Made by a program: the position numbers and the translations under genes. From contig MSJH02000698.1 of NCBI GenBank assembly GCA_001931875.2, positions 496,001-560,000 of the forward strand: 64,000 nucleotides of DNA, written 5' to 3'. This document shows, in pieces, positions 11,594-23,711 of this stretch (the first letter of the stretch is position 1; every line of letters starts with the position of its first letter). Below the pieces are notes generated by a model. It was not told the origin of the DNA, searched no databases, and saw only the letters and a program-made list of their open reading frames with translations. Source of the stretch: Byssochlamys sp. IMV 00236. Its lineage: Eukaryota; Ascomycota; Eurotiomycetes; Eurotiales; Thermoascaceae.

Positions 11594-12585
11594 TGACCGT
11601 CGAAGAAGCTTGGCTCGGTGAGGATATGTCGCAGATCAGACCACACACATATGTGGCCTCGTAATTTGATATCACTGTCGCCGTCTCCTATTACCCTGTT
11701 TCTCATACCATACCTCACTTGTCATTTCCTTGTTTCATTTAAAATTACTGGCGTTGAGACATTTACTTCCCGTGATTTGCGCTCGAGATGAGATCTGGTC
11801 GGTTTTTGTCGCACTGTCAACACCAGTCCAGGTGTCATCACATGACTATGGCGGAGGGATTTATGTTGCACCATGAGCTCCCGGGATGCCAGTGGATGCC
11901 AGAGTTTCACGTCTAAAATTTCCTGTGTGTGCTCCTTTTCCCCGTAGCCCCAGTTTATTTTATCTTCTCCATATCATCTTTTTTTTATTTTCACTTTCTG
12001 TCTTGTTCAAAGCTCTCTTTGCATCACTTTTTTATCTGTGATTTCATGTGTTGTTCATTTTACAAGCTGGATATCCCCGTCCCCCTCGCGCTCAGTCAGA
12101 ATCATGTGTGTAACCGTACGTCGAACTCATTTTCTTTTTCTCCTTGGTCTACTCTCAGTCAGAAGCAAATGAGCGACATTATTAAGAGGGACATGGTGGG
12201 AAAGACAATGAGAGGATGCCTTGAAATAATCTCTTATATGGGCTTCCTTTGTTGCTTGTTCACGTGTCCATGCCATGTCGGTCATTCGGTTTAGTCAGAC
12301 TCTTCTTACAGGAATGTGGAGTATATTCGATTCCTTCTAGGACCGGCTTTTGGTTGCTTGGATTGTAAAGAGAAACAATAATATTATGGTAATATATTTC
12401 ATCGTATTGTATTGCCAGAAAGAGAATCTTTGCCGCATAGGTAGGTATCTTGAAAACTGACCATGAAAGGAAGGCGGTTGATATATCAAATCAAACAGAA
12501 AAAAAGATAACGCCTCTCAGATGCATGCACATACATGACGGGCGAAGTAATACCAAACACAAACAAGATCGCCTGATCAACACTT
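11594..12585. other. Convergent intergenic region fadA/use1
   Basis: These are the 3' flanks of fadA and use1, rich in T on the plus strand. A TAA-type polyadenylation context is plausible near 12.4 kb. No gene is supported. Confidence 0.5.
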
Positions 12586-13722
12586 TCAGAATCGTAACTT
12601 CGGTCCCAGAAATACAATCCCCACTGCCACGAGCCATAGTCCGAATATCCACACGTACATTAGCACGCGTCCCCACCAGCCTTTACCCTCGCTCATCCGT
12701 CGCAGGAGCCCCATGCGACGACCCGCGGCGTCCATGCCGGTGATGTTCCGGTCCAGACCCTCGACAGCCCGTGACAGCACGGACTTTTCGGCCTCGAGTG
12801 ACGTCTGGAAGGACTGTGAGGATTCTCGGAGTTGCGTCGCAAGGGATAGCAGGGAATCGGTCAAGCTTTCTTGTTCATGGGCGTGTGCATCTAGAGCCGA
12901 CTCGGTGGCTTGCGTCTTGGAGAGGAAAGGGGAGGTGGTGGTGGGGAGGGCGGAGCCGGTTGCTGTCGCAGTGGCAGCGTCAGCTGTAAGTGATAAGGTA
13001 GGTTGGCGATTGTGACGGTTTCGTAAGGCTGTGTCTGTGGTCGCCGCCGCCGCTGCCACTGCTGCTGCTGTGGCCGTCGGCGGAGCCGTTGTCGTAGTAG
13101 TAGAGGGAACAGACTCATCCTCAGTCGGTGATTGTAACCCTTCCTCTTCGATGTACCGCCGTGATACCCCTTCCGCTAAGGGAACCTCGTTCTCAACCTC
13201 GTTCTCCTCCTCCGCACTCTCACCGGGGGTAGCTAGTAGGTCCTCGTCTCCCTCCTCGGATGAAATACCAGTGTCGATATCCTCCTCGTCACCCTCTGAC
13301 CTGAGGATCTCTGCGTCTGCACTGATCGCATCTAATCTGTCTTTGAGCAGCTTCAGCGTCTGTCGTTTCCGGGTGATATCCGTTTGTATGCTGTGCCGGC
13401 GGTCGACAGGCTTGATCTTGGGAAGGGAACCTTCGATTTGGACGAGAAGTGAGCGAGCATATTCGAGGTTCTAGGGATACAGGTATTAGTTAGCTTTCAA
13501 AGTCTCGCCTGACAACATAAACACAACTCAAGGAAGCTGAAAGGACGGGGTTCAACTCACTGCTCCAACTCTCGCCCGATGAAATTCCGATTGTCTCAGC
13601 GGCTTGAGGTCTGCAGATGGCGAAAGCAAATTATGCTCCAGACGCGCCAGCAGTCTCGAGAGGTTCAGGACCGCCAGGTCTGATTCCTCCGCGGCGACTG
13701 GGCGGTATATCGTGCGTGTCAT
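12586..13722 (-). CDS. use1: Use1-type ER SNARE (vesicle fusion protein)
   Basis: Minus-strand exons 13722-13561 and 13470-12586 join in phase 0 to give 348 aa. The N-terminal third is helical, with the RLLARLEHNLLSP pattern expected of Use1. The middle is acidic and low-complexity, then a Thr/Ala-rich tract of about 20-30 residues. A SNARE-like heptad region follows (around LAREL-type LATQLRESSQSF and AVEGLDRNI). The last 25 residues form a single hydrophobic tail anchor (YVWIFGLWLVAVGIVFL). Use1 acts with Sec20, Ufe1/Sec22 and the Dsl1 tethering complex in Golgi-to-ER retrograde fusion. The Use1 family has low sequence identity, so the call rests on architecture and tail anchor together. 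The Ala/Thr tract is likely a lineage-specific insertion. Confidence 0.8.
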
Positions 13723-14494
13723 CGTGAGTCTCTGTTTCTTTTTTTTTCTTATTTCCCAAATCAGACACTGAGGGATCCACACCCAATGGTTTGCCCTCGC
13801 TGGTAAGTATTATGCGTGTGATCTGTTCATAACGCAGGAGACGTTCGAGCTGCGTTGATATGATAGACACGTGGGTAGCTCCGCGGCGGCGGGGACTGAA
13901 GATGTCACGAGAGGCTGAAGTTGATTGGTGGATGACTCAGCAGGTTGCTCTTTCCCCAGGAAATGCAAAACGACAAGTTCGATTCCTCTTCGACAATAGC
14001 TAACCACAGTATGGGAGTTCATCTGTCTTCTCAAGGTGCCAAGATGATACTTTATTAAACAAATGTATATATGTGAGAAGACTAATTGTATATGGACGAT
14101 TTCTATCACCATAATGATGCGCCATCCAAGATGTTCCTCCTCGCCTCCCGTACCTACGTAATAGTGTAAGTATACATATATCATGTCAAGAGCGCCATCG
14201 CGGTGAACAACAGGTTTGCGGCTAACAAGCTTGCAACAATAAATCATCAAAGAGATCTTCTGAAACTGTCGCTGACATCAAGATAAAATCGAGACAGAAG
14301 ACAAATGCCACCAGGTAGGTTAACACCGAGAGAAAGAGGTCCGCATGGCTGCACACAAACAGGGGAGTATGAAATAGGTCTTCATCAAGCTGGCATGACC
14401 TAAAAATAGAAGGAAATAATCCTGATCCCAAAGATACCAGTTATAGCGCCAGAACAGTGGAACTCGAAACGCCACCAGCGAAGATTAGCTGGAC
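13723..14494. other. Intergenic region upstream of use1
   Basis: This includes the use1 promoter and a TGACTCA-like element at about 13.93 kb. A 146-codon minus-strand frame at 13810-14250 shows no family resemblance. A GTTCGATTCC string near 13977 resembles a tRNA B box, but no T-arm or acceptor stem can be formed around it. Confidence 0.4.
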
Positions 14495-15055
14495 CTAGCG
14501 GTACTCGACAATTCGTCGTATAAATGTTCGTTCGCCGTCAGAGTCGACCTCACGCATAACTTGCACCATTTCACTCCGTTTCTGTATTGATGGTCGATGC
14601 TCTGTATCCGCATCATGCGTTTGAGCGGACGATGTCTGTTCAGCCGATGATTCTGCCAACGGACTGACTGAAGAGACTGTGGCGCTGGATGCATTCTGCT
14701 CCGAAGTTTTTGCTCCATCAACTTCTGCGTGCTCATCTGTGGTGTACAGCAGGGGCTCTGGGCCTGATTTAGAGCTTCTTGATCCTCCATCCGTCCCCAG
14801 TCCATTAGCTGGTTCTTTTGCACAGGCACGGCGCTCCTCCCTCACTCCTCGAGAAAGAGCAGCGACTTCCCCGCTGCTTGGAATATTTGATTCCTGATAC
14901 ATCTGAGATAGCGGTTGGAGTATATCACTAGCTGACGGTAGCGGGACTGAAGCAGGCGTTGATATCTCGGCTGTAGCGGTGCAACCACCAGTCTGACTGT
15001 CTTCGCTGATTATCTTCCTAGTGGATTCAGGCCGATTCCTCGATTCGTTGCTCAT
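14495..15055 (-). CDS. Hypothetical low-complexity protein
   Basis: This is an open frame of 186 codons on the minus strand starting at the ATG at 15055. The frame is open a further 25 codons upstream but has no ATG there, and an acceptor-like TTTCGCAG just upstream suggests a possible missed 5' exon. The product is Ser/Glu/Ala/Pro-rich, probably disordered, ending in a short basic-hydrophobic segment (RTFIRRIVEYR). I do not recognise a family. It could be a real lineage-restricted gene, the last exon of a larger gene, or chance. Codon composition looks gene-like, but that is a weak argument. Confidence 0.3.
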   Translation of the reverse strand: MSNESRNRPESTRKIISEDSQTGGCTATAEISTPASVPLPSASDILQPLSQMYQESNIPSSGEVAALSRGVREERRACAKEPANGLGTDGGSRSSKSGPEPLLYTTDEHAEVDGAKTSEQNASSATVSSVSPLAESSAEQTSSAQTHDADTEHRPSIQKRSEMVQVMREVDSDGERTFIRRIVEYR

Positions 15056-17645
15056 GTCACTAGAAACTGAATAATGGGGTCTTCGACGTCGTGGCCCTAA
15101 GTTCTGCGAAAGTATGATGAAAGCAGACAAGGGAGCAGCAGGATAGGCAATGCATGATAAAAATGATGGCCAATCTCAAGAAGATAATCGGATTTCAATC
15201 GAAGCAGCCCATGTCACGTTGGTGGGCTATCCAATGGGAACAGAACACCGACCTGGAGTTGCTGGCATGTGTCTTTCTCAGCCAAGCCACCTCCTTCGTC
15301 GACTAGGTTAAGACAATGACGAAACTAGCACTCTGTTGTCTCATGATCTCGATAATAATCTACGTGGAAACGGCAGATTCAAACGAGGAATCTACGGAAG
15401 CCCTTCGGGGACAACCGATATATATCTGATACGTCGAAGAGGGGCGAAAATGTGATTTCAGGCCACTGTCGGTTCCATGAGGACCTGATAGGAGACCGCT
15501 TCAGTTCTACTAATGAAGATGCGCTCGGAGGAACAAAAAGAGCCGAGGCCCCATACAGCATCCTGGATCTCAAAAACCGAGCTTAAAGTCAACTGAGGAT
15601 GTGGTGGGGATTCCGCCTTTCGCAACATATTGACGAAAAAGGAACATGTCCAGGACAGTTAGGCGGCTACAAGTTGGCCTCAAGAGGGGCTCCAGGTCCA
15701 CCATAAGATCTGCATAGATCTTGTCAGCATGAACGATTATGCTGCGGCGAGATGATGACGGCCTTCATCCTGCGCACTAGGCACCGAGGAACTGGGACAG
15801 TACATGACTTTTCAGCTCTCGATGAACAACGCCACATGCTTTGGCCAATCGATTGAAGATTTTATCTGCAGCCCAACGAAATATCCTGCTGGTAGGTGGA
15901 TTCTCTGGTTATAGTTAACTTTAACTGTGCTGTGAACCAAACCAACGGGCATAACGATCTCTGTATAGTAGTCGATGAGGCCAACCTGCAGCTCATCGCA
16001 GAAGCGCCTGTAAGGGCCATGAAAACACGAACAGACAGCCTAACTGGTATGCCACACAGGCCCCTACATTGACTAACTTAGTTCTGCGTGTGTCTACCTA
16101 TTCGGCTGCATCAGAAGATGGGCGAACCTTCCTTCCCATGACCAAAGCACACCGTCCGGTGGGGTCTGTTACTTAAAGCCGCGGAGACACAGGGTCAGAT
16201 AAGTACCATAGAGCAATCAAGGCGGTCTCGCCTCATGGACGACTCTCAGCTCAGCCCGGAATAGGATACTCATATTCGAAGACCAATAATGGTCGAAGGG
16301 CGGATACGGATTTTAGTTGATCATTTTAGTCTCTCTTCGACTCGGGATCTGGAAGCATACGCAGATTTCGGGGCGGCTAACCAATAACTGCCCGTGGCGG
16401 TGCTTCGACTCCGCGATGGCGCTTCTTTGTCGGTTCTAGTCGCCGGCGAATAATACTTAGCCACCGACTGCGGCCTTGGGATCATTCCGACTTGGCACCA
16501 TTGCCGAACTCCCCGGCGCCTGGAGCGCTAACCAGCCCCCCGTGTGGCGGGTCCCTGCGCCACAGTAGGCAGGGCTGATTAGATCGGCTCTGTGTTGGTA
16601 TCAGAGAGAAAGAAACAGAGAGAGAATGTGTGTGCGCGCGTCCCACCAAGGGGACAAGTGGAGAGAATCGACCTGCAAGTGGACATGACAACCCTGAGTA
16701 CACACTATGGAGGACGTTACCCTTCTACCTACTTCCATAGTGCTCTTCAGTAGTATCCGCAATCAAATGCTGAGCACGGGCGAAAACTCGCCCCCAAACC
16801 CAGGCCACATGTTCTGTAAGTACTGCAGTAGCTCTGCAGTAGTTCACATGCTCACCGAAAGCAAAAAAATTACTCAGCGTGGCACTACTTTCCAACAGCG
16901 CCAGATTCGCTTCACATGCATGAAATAGCCGAAATCGACGATCTCAAGAAAAAAGAAAAACGAAGATATCAGATTTTTTCTTAAACCCCTCAAGATGGAA
17001 AAGTGGCAAGAAGGCAAGAACAAAAGGACAAATGGAAAGAATCAGATGACTACCTACCTGAAGTCGATTGAATTTGCCCGACGGGGAAAAGTCGGGATTT
17101 GCTGTGATTATTACAACTACGGAATATAATGGTAGTAACTACCTATACAACTGGCCTCTTCAAAACTGGGCTTGGAAATAATGATATTCTTGTTTATTGC
17201 CCTTAATACAAATACAGATACAAGTATTTTACCTCATATGTTATTCGTTCATTGTATGACTATTTGTGCATCGCATATGCTGGACTTCATGGCATCATTA
17301 TATGTTGTGCGGAATCTCCATCATGACAGGAGAAGACTTAAATATCACTAGTCACTAAAGTGGTTTAAATTCATCTCCTTAAGCTGCATATGCGAGATCC
17401 AACCTTCCTGTAGATCGTGCCTACGTGGCTTAGAGAAACACACAACCTCCAAACACGAATTATCAAAAAATAGATTCTTTTTTATCATCCAGAGCATTGG
17501 ACATGAAACTAGGTACGACTTCCATTGCGAAAAAAGATACTCCTCTCCTTCCCCGCCTAATTTAAAACAGAACACGTTTGCAGAAAGAACTCACGAGAGT
17601 GGAACGCCAAGATGGTATGTGTGAAGAACATGAAGATAATGGCAA
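15056..17645. other. Intergenic region without a supported gene
   Basis: No coding exon with family resemblance is found on either strand. A GC-rich patch at 16.43-16.60 kb can form local hairpins (for example around ccccccgtgtggcggg). The 17.0-17.6 kb part is AT-rich and holds the 3' flank of nup188. The remainder is unremarkable. Confidence 0.45.
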
Positions 17646-20600
17646 TTATTCGACTTCGCCACCAAGACACACCAATGCTGCACTAAGTTCGTTGACGATC
17701 TTCTCCTCCAAACGATCCTCCGCACCAGATGCTGTTGCATTAAGTGGCTTTTGCCTCGCTAGCTCGAGCTCCTTCTCGCTGGTGGCGACGATTCGAGCCC
17801 GGAGAGTCTGCCTGCGTCCTAGCAGTTCCTCAATGTCCTCCTTGACGCGTCCCTTGTCCCACTTGAGCTCTTGAATGGTCTGGATATCTATCCCGGCGCT
17901 AGGCCCAGCCTCGCGGAACCTCTCGAGGATGAAGGAGATCAGAGCTAGGGAGTACGCCTCGGATGCCATGCTCAAGCAGATTCGACCCGCTGGCTGAGTT
18001 GTCGACACGCCCGCGTGGCTGCTTGTGAAGCTTTCAGATGCTCTGTTGAGCTGACCTCCAAATTGGTTAAGAAACGCTGCCACCTCGGGTGCGGCGCGCA
18101 TCACATGGTAGAGCAGATTGATGCATAGCGGAAGGATGCCGCCACTCCAGATAGAGTGCAGCCTGGGAATCGGGTCAAAGGGTCCGCATCCCTTCGACTG
18201 CTGCAGGACATTGGTCAGTCGGCACGTAGTGAGCTTCATCAGGACAGCCTCCACTGCGAGATGTTCAGCTAGCATTGGGACGGTTGACAGCTCAAGTAGG
18301 AATAAGATACTGAGCTCTCCGTAGATCGGGTCGCCTTCGATGGCGATTTGATCTGACCATGAAAACAAGGTGAGGGCATATCGGGCAGTATCATTGTCTT
18401 CGATATGGAATGCGATCTGTCCGTATAAGCGATCCGCATATTTCACTTGCAGACATGTTTGCAGGATTGCCGTCAGTATAGCAAAATCTCGAGGATGGCA
18501 CTTCTGTGGATCGTCATGCAAGTACGTGGTTAGAGTGCGGAATCCTTGTGCCACAACGACCTTAACCACTTCGAGTACTATTGACGTATCCGACGAGAAC
18601 TTGGGTTTCTTGCCGACAACTTCAGGTTCTGTCCGAGAAGGCCCGTCCAGATGGAACTGGAGGGATAAAAAGAGGACGTTCAGAAGCGAGCGGTAATACT
18701 CGGTATCGTCGTTGGCGAGGGCATTCTCATACGTTCCACCACGGGCGCGCATAGCTTCCCAGACGACACTGAGCAACCCGAAGACTTCGGCACCCTTTGA
18801 CTGAATTTGAACAAGTCGTTGAAGCAAAGCCTGGGCAAAGTCAACTCGAGTCTGCTGCAGTCGGTCAAAGACAGCTTCCTGTGGTATGCTTCCGGTATTC
18901 GCGACGAGACAGTTTTTGACAACCAATGCCATTGATTTCTGAACTTCTTTGTCGGGGCAAAAATCCGCGCAATGCTCGATAGCGAAGAATTTCCAACTAT
19001 GAAGGAGGCTCTGGGACAGGTTAGATATGCAACAGATATTGGAAGGGTGTACATACCACTTGTGCTTCCACTAGTGACAAGTTCAGGTTGGCACGTTCGA
19101 ACTCTTCGGCAAAACCTTGGTTTCTCGAGCCTATCCAAGCGAAATCATACGAAAGAAGCTTTTCACCCAGGTTCATGTCATAATAGTAGTCCCGTCCAAG
19201 TAAGCGTGGCTCCAATGACGTTCTCTTGAAATCAAGCAGCTTACAGCCGGCGTACTTCATTTCAAAATTCTTCCTGAGGTTAGCATGTAGCGAGGCATTG
19301 TAACCGGACACTTCGACAGCATTGTTGGCGAACCAGGTGATTAATGGGATGAGAGTCTTGAAGAATGTCATGTCTCTAGCCTCCTTTGCAGAGTGTAGAT
19401 AAACAGTGCAGAGATCAGCCGTCACGGCGGCAATCCTTGTTGCAAATATCTGCTCATGTGGAGGCAGACTTCCTAGCTTCAATTTGGCGACATATTGGAT
19501 GATGCCGTTGAAGAAGTTAGGATGTTTCTTCAGCTCCGGCGTTGCCCAAGGCCAATGCTCCTGAGATCGTGAAACGAACTCCAACATGGACAACGCGATT
19601 TGCGGATCGACTTGTTCGATCTTTGACAGGGTATCGAGTGCTATCTGAAAGAAGGGAGTCGCTCTCATAGCAGGCGCCTTGCCCTTCCCATCTTTTTGCT
19701 TCAGTGACTCCCGAGGTGAAGATCCGGTAAGCAAGTAGACTGCAAGCCACTGCTGGCGCTTACTGACAAACGTCGATAGCAGCTGCCATATTGCTATGAA
19801 TAGGGAACTGTCATTCAGAGGCTGATCAAACTGCGCTAGCATGTCAAGGAAGAGGCAAGTCGACTCAGCCCCAAGATGGCCCAGTAAGGAGGGCGGCTCA
19901 TTGTCTGGGTCGGAAGCTGCCCTAGAAACGAGAAGGTCGAGAAGCGAGATTACTAGGAGACGATAGCTATCGTGGAGGCCATATAGCTTGACGAGAACAG
20001 GCGCTGCCTTGAACAGCTGTTCCTCTAGCAGAGAGGCAGGCGATCCAATGAGTTGTGCGGCTTGTACCAGCTTGATAGAGAGCTTTAGTGTCGACTTCAG
20101 CTGCCTCTCTATGACAGTCAATGGACGGAGATATATAGTGGACGTAGGCGTGTTGAGGCCATCAAGAATTATTCGGAGAACGGGGTTGAAGGGAAGCTCT
20201 TCTTTCGAACTTGGTCGAAGGACATCAAGTACATACGGCGCCGATGTAGAAAAGACATTGGTAATCTTTGATTCCAGCTTCATGCTATCACCCGCGCCAT
20301 AAGCGTAGTAAAGGATCTTTTCAAAGGTGTTTGCGAGAAGGGTGTTGACTTCCAGTCGGTCTTCAGGGTTATTAAACCTCCAGTTTGCGTTGCTATTGTA
20401 GACGTCGATCATGGTCCGGACAAAAGTCAACAATACGTCGCTCATCGTGTGGGCGGGCACGCCTGCACTCCAATCCATTGCATCTTTCAATCGTGACGAG
20501 CCGCGGTGCGATGCCCTTCTAATCGCAGAACGTGAAGCCGAATCCTCGACAATAGCATCTAGAAGACGGACACAATTGAGCAGGAATGGATATTCACCAG

Positions 20601-23300
20601 AGGTCACTTCCACCGCCGAAATGACGGCAGTCATGACGCCCCCTTTCCCGTCAGAACCGAGAAAGCTGCTCCGTGACAGGAACGGCCACACTCGGCTAGG
20701 CAGAATGGGAACGAGGGCGCGGAGGAACTGTAGACATGCAATCGTGGATTCCAATGGTCCCTGAGAACCTGGTTTGAAGCTGATATTTTGTAGGTCTTGT
20801 TCGAGGATGTCGAGGATCACAGATATGATATCTCCTTGGCGGGCGAGACCATCACTTGCCATTTCCAAAATTCTCTTTGCGCTTGAACTCTCAGCACCTT
20901 GCGCGGGCCGGGCTCCAGCGGATGATATAAGATCTGCCAGTAGCCCAATGGCTTCCGCGATCGAGTCTTCAGACTGACCTGGAAAGCCACCATTCTCCGC
21001 CCGCTCCTCAAGCCAGCTGCCAATGAAGCTCAGACAGGAGTACTGATGTTGCCACATGATGACTGGAGGGCCAGCTTCTGACACCACCTGCCCTGTCGTA
21101 GAGGTAGGTACTTGAGACGACGAGGTTACAATCAAGGCATTTTCTGGATTGTGAACCAGCCTTTGCTTCCGCTGTGCAGGTTCGATCATAGGAAGTGGTT
21201 CGACCAGAGATACGAAGTTCGCATTCTCGTCCTCCCGAATTGTTTCATAACCCTGGAAATCCTGGGGGACGGCCTGGGTGAAAGTGTCCATGGTCTCCAA
21301 TTCGCTGAGAATAGCGGGTAGACCATCATTCACCACCAACTCTTTGCTAGTTAGAGCGCGGCAGAGCTTCAAGAAAGGCACGGTTTCATAGGGAAACCGA
21401 GACTGCGCCACCCTGAATATCCTGTCCATGAGCACAGGGTCCTCATAGAAGACAGATCTGGGTTCGCTAACATGACTCTGAACACTATTAGATATCCACG
21501 GAGGGTTCGTAGGGCTGCCTGTGAGGATAGCCAGGACAGACTCCACTATCTCCGGCATGTAGTCAAGAAATTCGGTGCTGACGCGGACGAGGTCCAATAG
21601 AGCCTCACGTATCCACTGATCAACGAGGCCATCGTCTACAGCTGACACTGAACTAACCTTCGTGGCTAATGCAATGATCGCATCAAAGACACGCCCCCTA
21701 TCAATTGCACCTGCTGTAAGTATTGTTACAGCCTCGTCTCCGTACCTTGGGCTTCGAGCACAATCCAATAAGTCCTCGTACAACGATTGCTCTGATCCAC
21801 GGCCAGGAGATGCAGCGGGGGTATTGGATTGGAATGAATCCACTGCACTGTGGAATTGTTCGAGTTCTCGTCGTTCCCTTGTTGCAAGTGCTATTTCTCG
21901 CATGGTGTACATGATCAAACCCCAAGCGAACACGGCCGGGCTCGCAGTCATCAGTCCCGCACTTGCAGAATTGAGGAACGTCTCATTGATTTCGGAGATG
22001 TGCTCTCGTGAGAGGAAATATGCCGACTCGCCTGATAGGCCAGCCTGGGATTGGGCATGGTCGATGATGAATGGTATTGAGACTGAAAGCTTGAGGAAAG
22101 CGAGGGTCGTCAAGGAGACAAAGGCTTGGAGGGGCAGTAATACAGAGATCGGTTCTTCGCATGGCTGATAGAATTGTTAGAAACAGATCTGAACAACAAA
22201 GCATGAAGGCAGACAGTACTCACCACTCTGACGGACTCTAGAAATTCGTAGTCTACCATAAGGCGAAGCCATGATAGTAAGAGATCAGCGGTTGGAATAG
22301 TATTGGACGACTGAAGTTGAAGAAATAGGATCTGCGTTATATGAACGATCTCATCAATGAGCATTGTCCGCCATGCATCTTCACAATCTTGGTCAGATTC
22401 AGCGGCCCCTAACCAGCCTCCCTCGCCCTCGAAGTCAGAAAGTCGAGACCGGATAGCAGTGACGCATTCGCCAAGGAAACGGTTCCTATCTGTATCCCCT
22501 GATTTGTCTTTGAAAATTGAGAGTCCCAGCTCGCGGAGGTTGGTGTCCTTCGCAGTCTCTTTCGCACTGCCTTCTTTCGTCGCCGCTATCGGTTGGTTTG
22601 GCCGACGGCCATGGAGAGACACAGCTAACAATTTCCGAGAAACCCTCAATATATGATTCTTTTCTGAGAGGTAGAGAAGTCGCAATCGCTGGCGTCTACT
22701 CTCCTCTGAAGCAAAACTCGACCTTCCGTCATCCCTGCCAGCGGTCCGTTTGACAATCTGGACCATGGGCAGACCAGCCAACGACGCACGGAAACCATCG
22801 ACGCCTGCCGCATCCTGTAAGCTTGTCGATTCCTCCTCCGAAAACCCAGCCAGCAGCCTTGTAGCTGGTCGACTCTGCCATTCGAGGATGGTAATCCGTA
22901 GCGCTGTGACCTCATCGATCTTAGCTTTCTGGCTCAACCATAACGCATCCGCTTTGATCTCAGCGAGATCATATGGTGCCTGTGGCGACGTGCTGACATG
23001 GATCGCCGCGGTCTTTGACTCGAATTCGGCTTTGGATTTTGCGGAGGGGGGAGCGAAGGGATTCAGACTTTGGGAGAGACAACGAATGCTCTCTGGATGC
23101 GACAGAAACTGATACAGGCCAGCGGCATTTCCTGGGCCCGTTTCAGAATCGCATAAATGCAGATAAGCCCTTTTCCATGATCTGGATTCTGTTAGCTTTC
23201 CTTCTTAGAGTCCCCAGGTGTCGTCCACGTACAGAAGTTGCGCGTCCCCAGAGAAACACTTGTCTAGGGACGGAAAGTAGGCTTCCGGAGCCGGAGCCAT
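17646..23300 (-). CDS. nup188: Nucleoporin Nup188 (inner ring scaffold)
   Basis: Minus-strand exons 23300-23233, 23181-22224, 22164-19057 and 19010-17646 give 1832 aa, close to fungal Nup188 (about 1.8-1.9 kaa). Introns are very short: 51, 59 and 46 nt. The start MAPAPEAYFPSLDKC and the splice to LSWKRAYLHL match the Nup188 N-terminus. The centre is a long alpha-helical solenoid (for example LPSRVWPFLSRSSFLG). The C-terminus ends SAALVCLGGEVE, a conserved Nup188 tail. Nup188 is a large scaffold of the nuclear pore inner ring, binding Nic96, and limits passage of large membrane proteins. Nup192/205 is the main alternative; the tail and N-terminus favour Nup188. It is divergent from trpC with 411 bp between the starts. 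Confidence 0.9.
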
Positions 23301-23711
23301 TGGCAGCACCACTATATCATTATACGAGGGATCGACCCCGTAGAGAGTGTGCGACGAGCGCGAGGAGGCAGTTGGAGAGCTTGGGAGCTGGAGCTGGAGC
23401 TGAAGCTGGATCTTGCAGCCCTGAGCTTGGAGGTCAACAATGAATTCCTATCCGGGTTTAGTCGCACTCGGACTCAATGAAATTTTGGTGTTTGGCTCTT
23501 TTGACAAGAGAGCTTGTTTCGGCAAGCTACCCGAACATCAAGACGGACGGCGAAAGTGAAGCCATCTGACTCACGTTATGGTTATTATTGCTTCTCCTCT
23601 GAAGTGAAGGCATTTATAGCCAACTGTCCCTTGCCTTCCTTTTCCCCCAACCCAGTCGGTCCTCCTCTCCGGTGCCTGCAGCTCTACTGCGACAATTGGA
23701 ACACCGCGACC
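23301..23711. promoter_or_regulatory. Bidirectional promoter nup188/trpC
   Basis: The two ATGs are 411 bp apart on opposite strands. The region includes the Gcn4/CpcA-type site listed separately and a T/C-rich leader immediately before trpC. The frame is open upstream of the trpC ATG, but only from a TTG codon, so I take it as leader. Confidence 0.7.
23567..23573. promoter_or_regulatory. TGACTCA site (Gcn4/CpcA-type) in the trpC promoter
   Basis: A perfect TGACTCA palindromic core lies 139 bp before the trpC ATG. This is the consensus of the bZIP cross-pathway-control activator (Gcn4 in yeast, CpcA in Aspergillus), which induces amino-acid biosynthesis genes on starvation. trpC is a classic target. 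Binding here is inferred from sequence and gene context. Confidence 0.7.

Noticed and set aside
13960..13995. tRNA-like B box (GTTCGATTCC)
   Set aside because: No pairing T-arm, acceptor stem or anticodon arm can be drawn around it.
23514..23711. N-terminal extension of TrpC
   Set aside because: The in-frame extension starts at TTG, and the ATG at 23712 gives the family length. It is leader.
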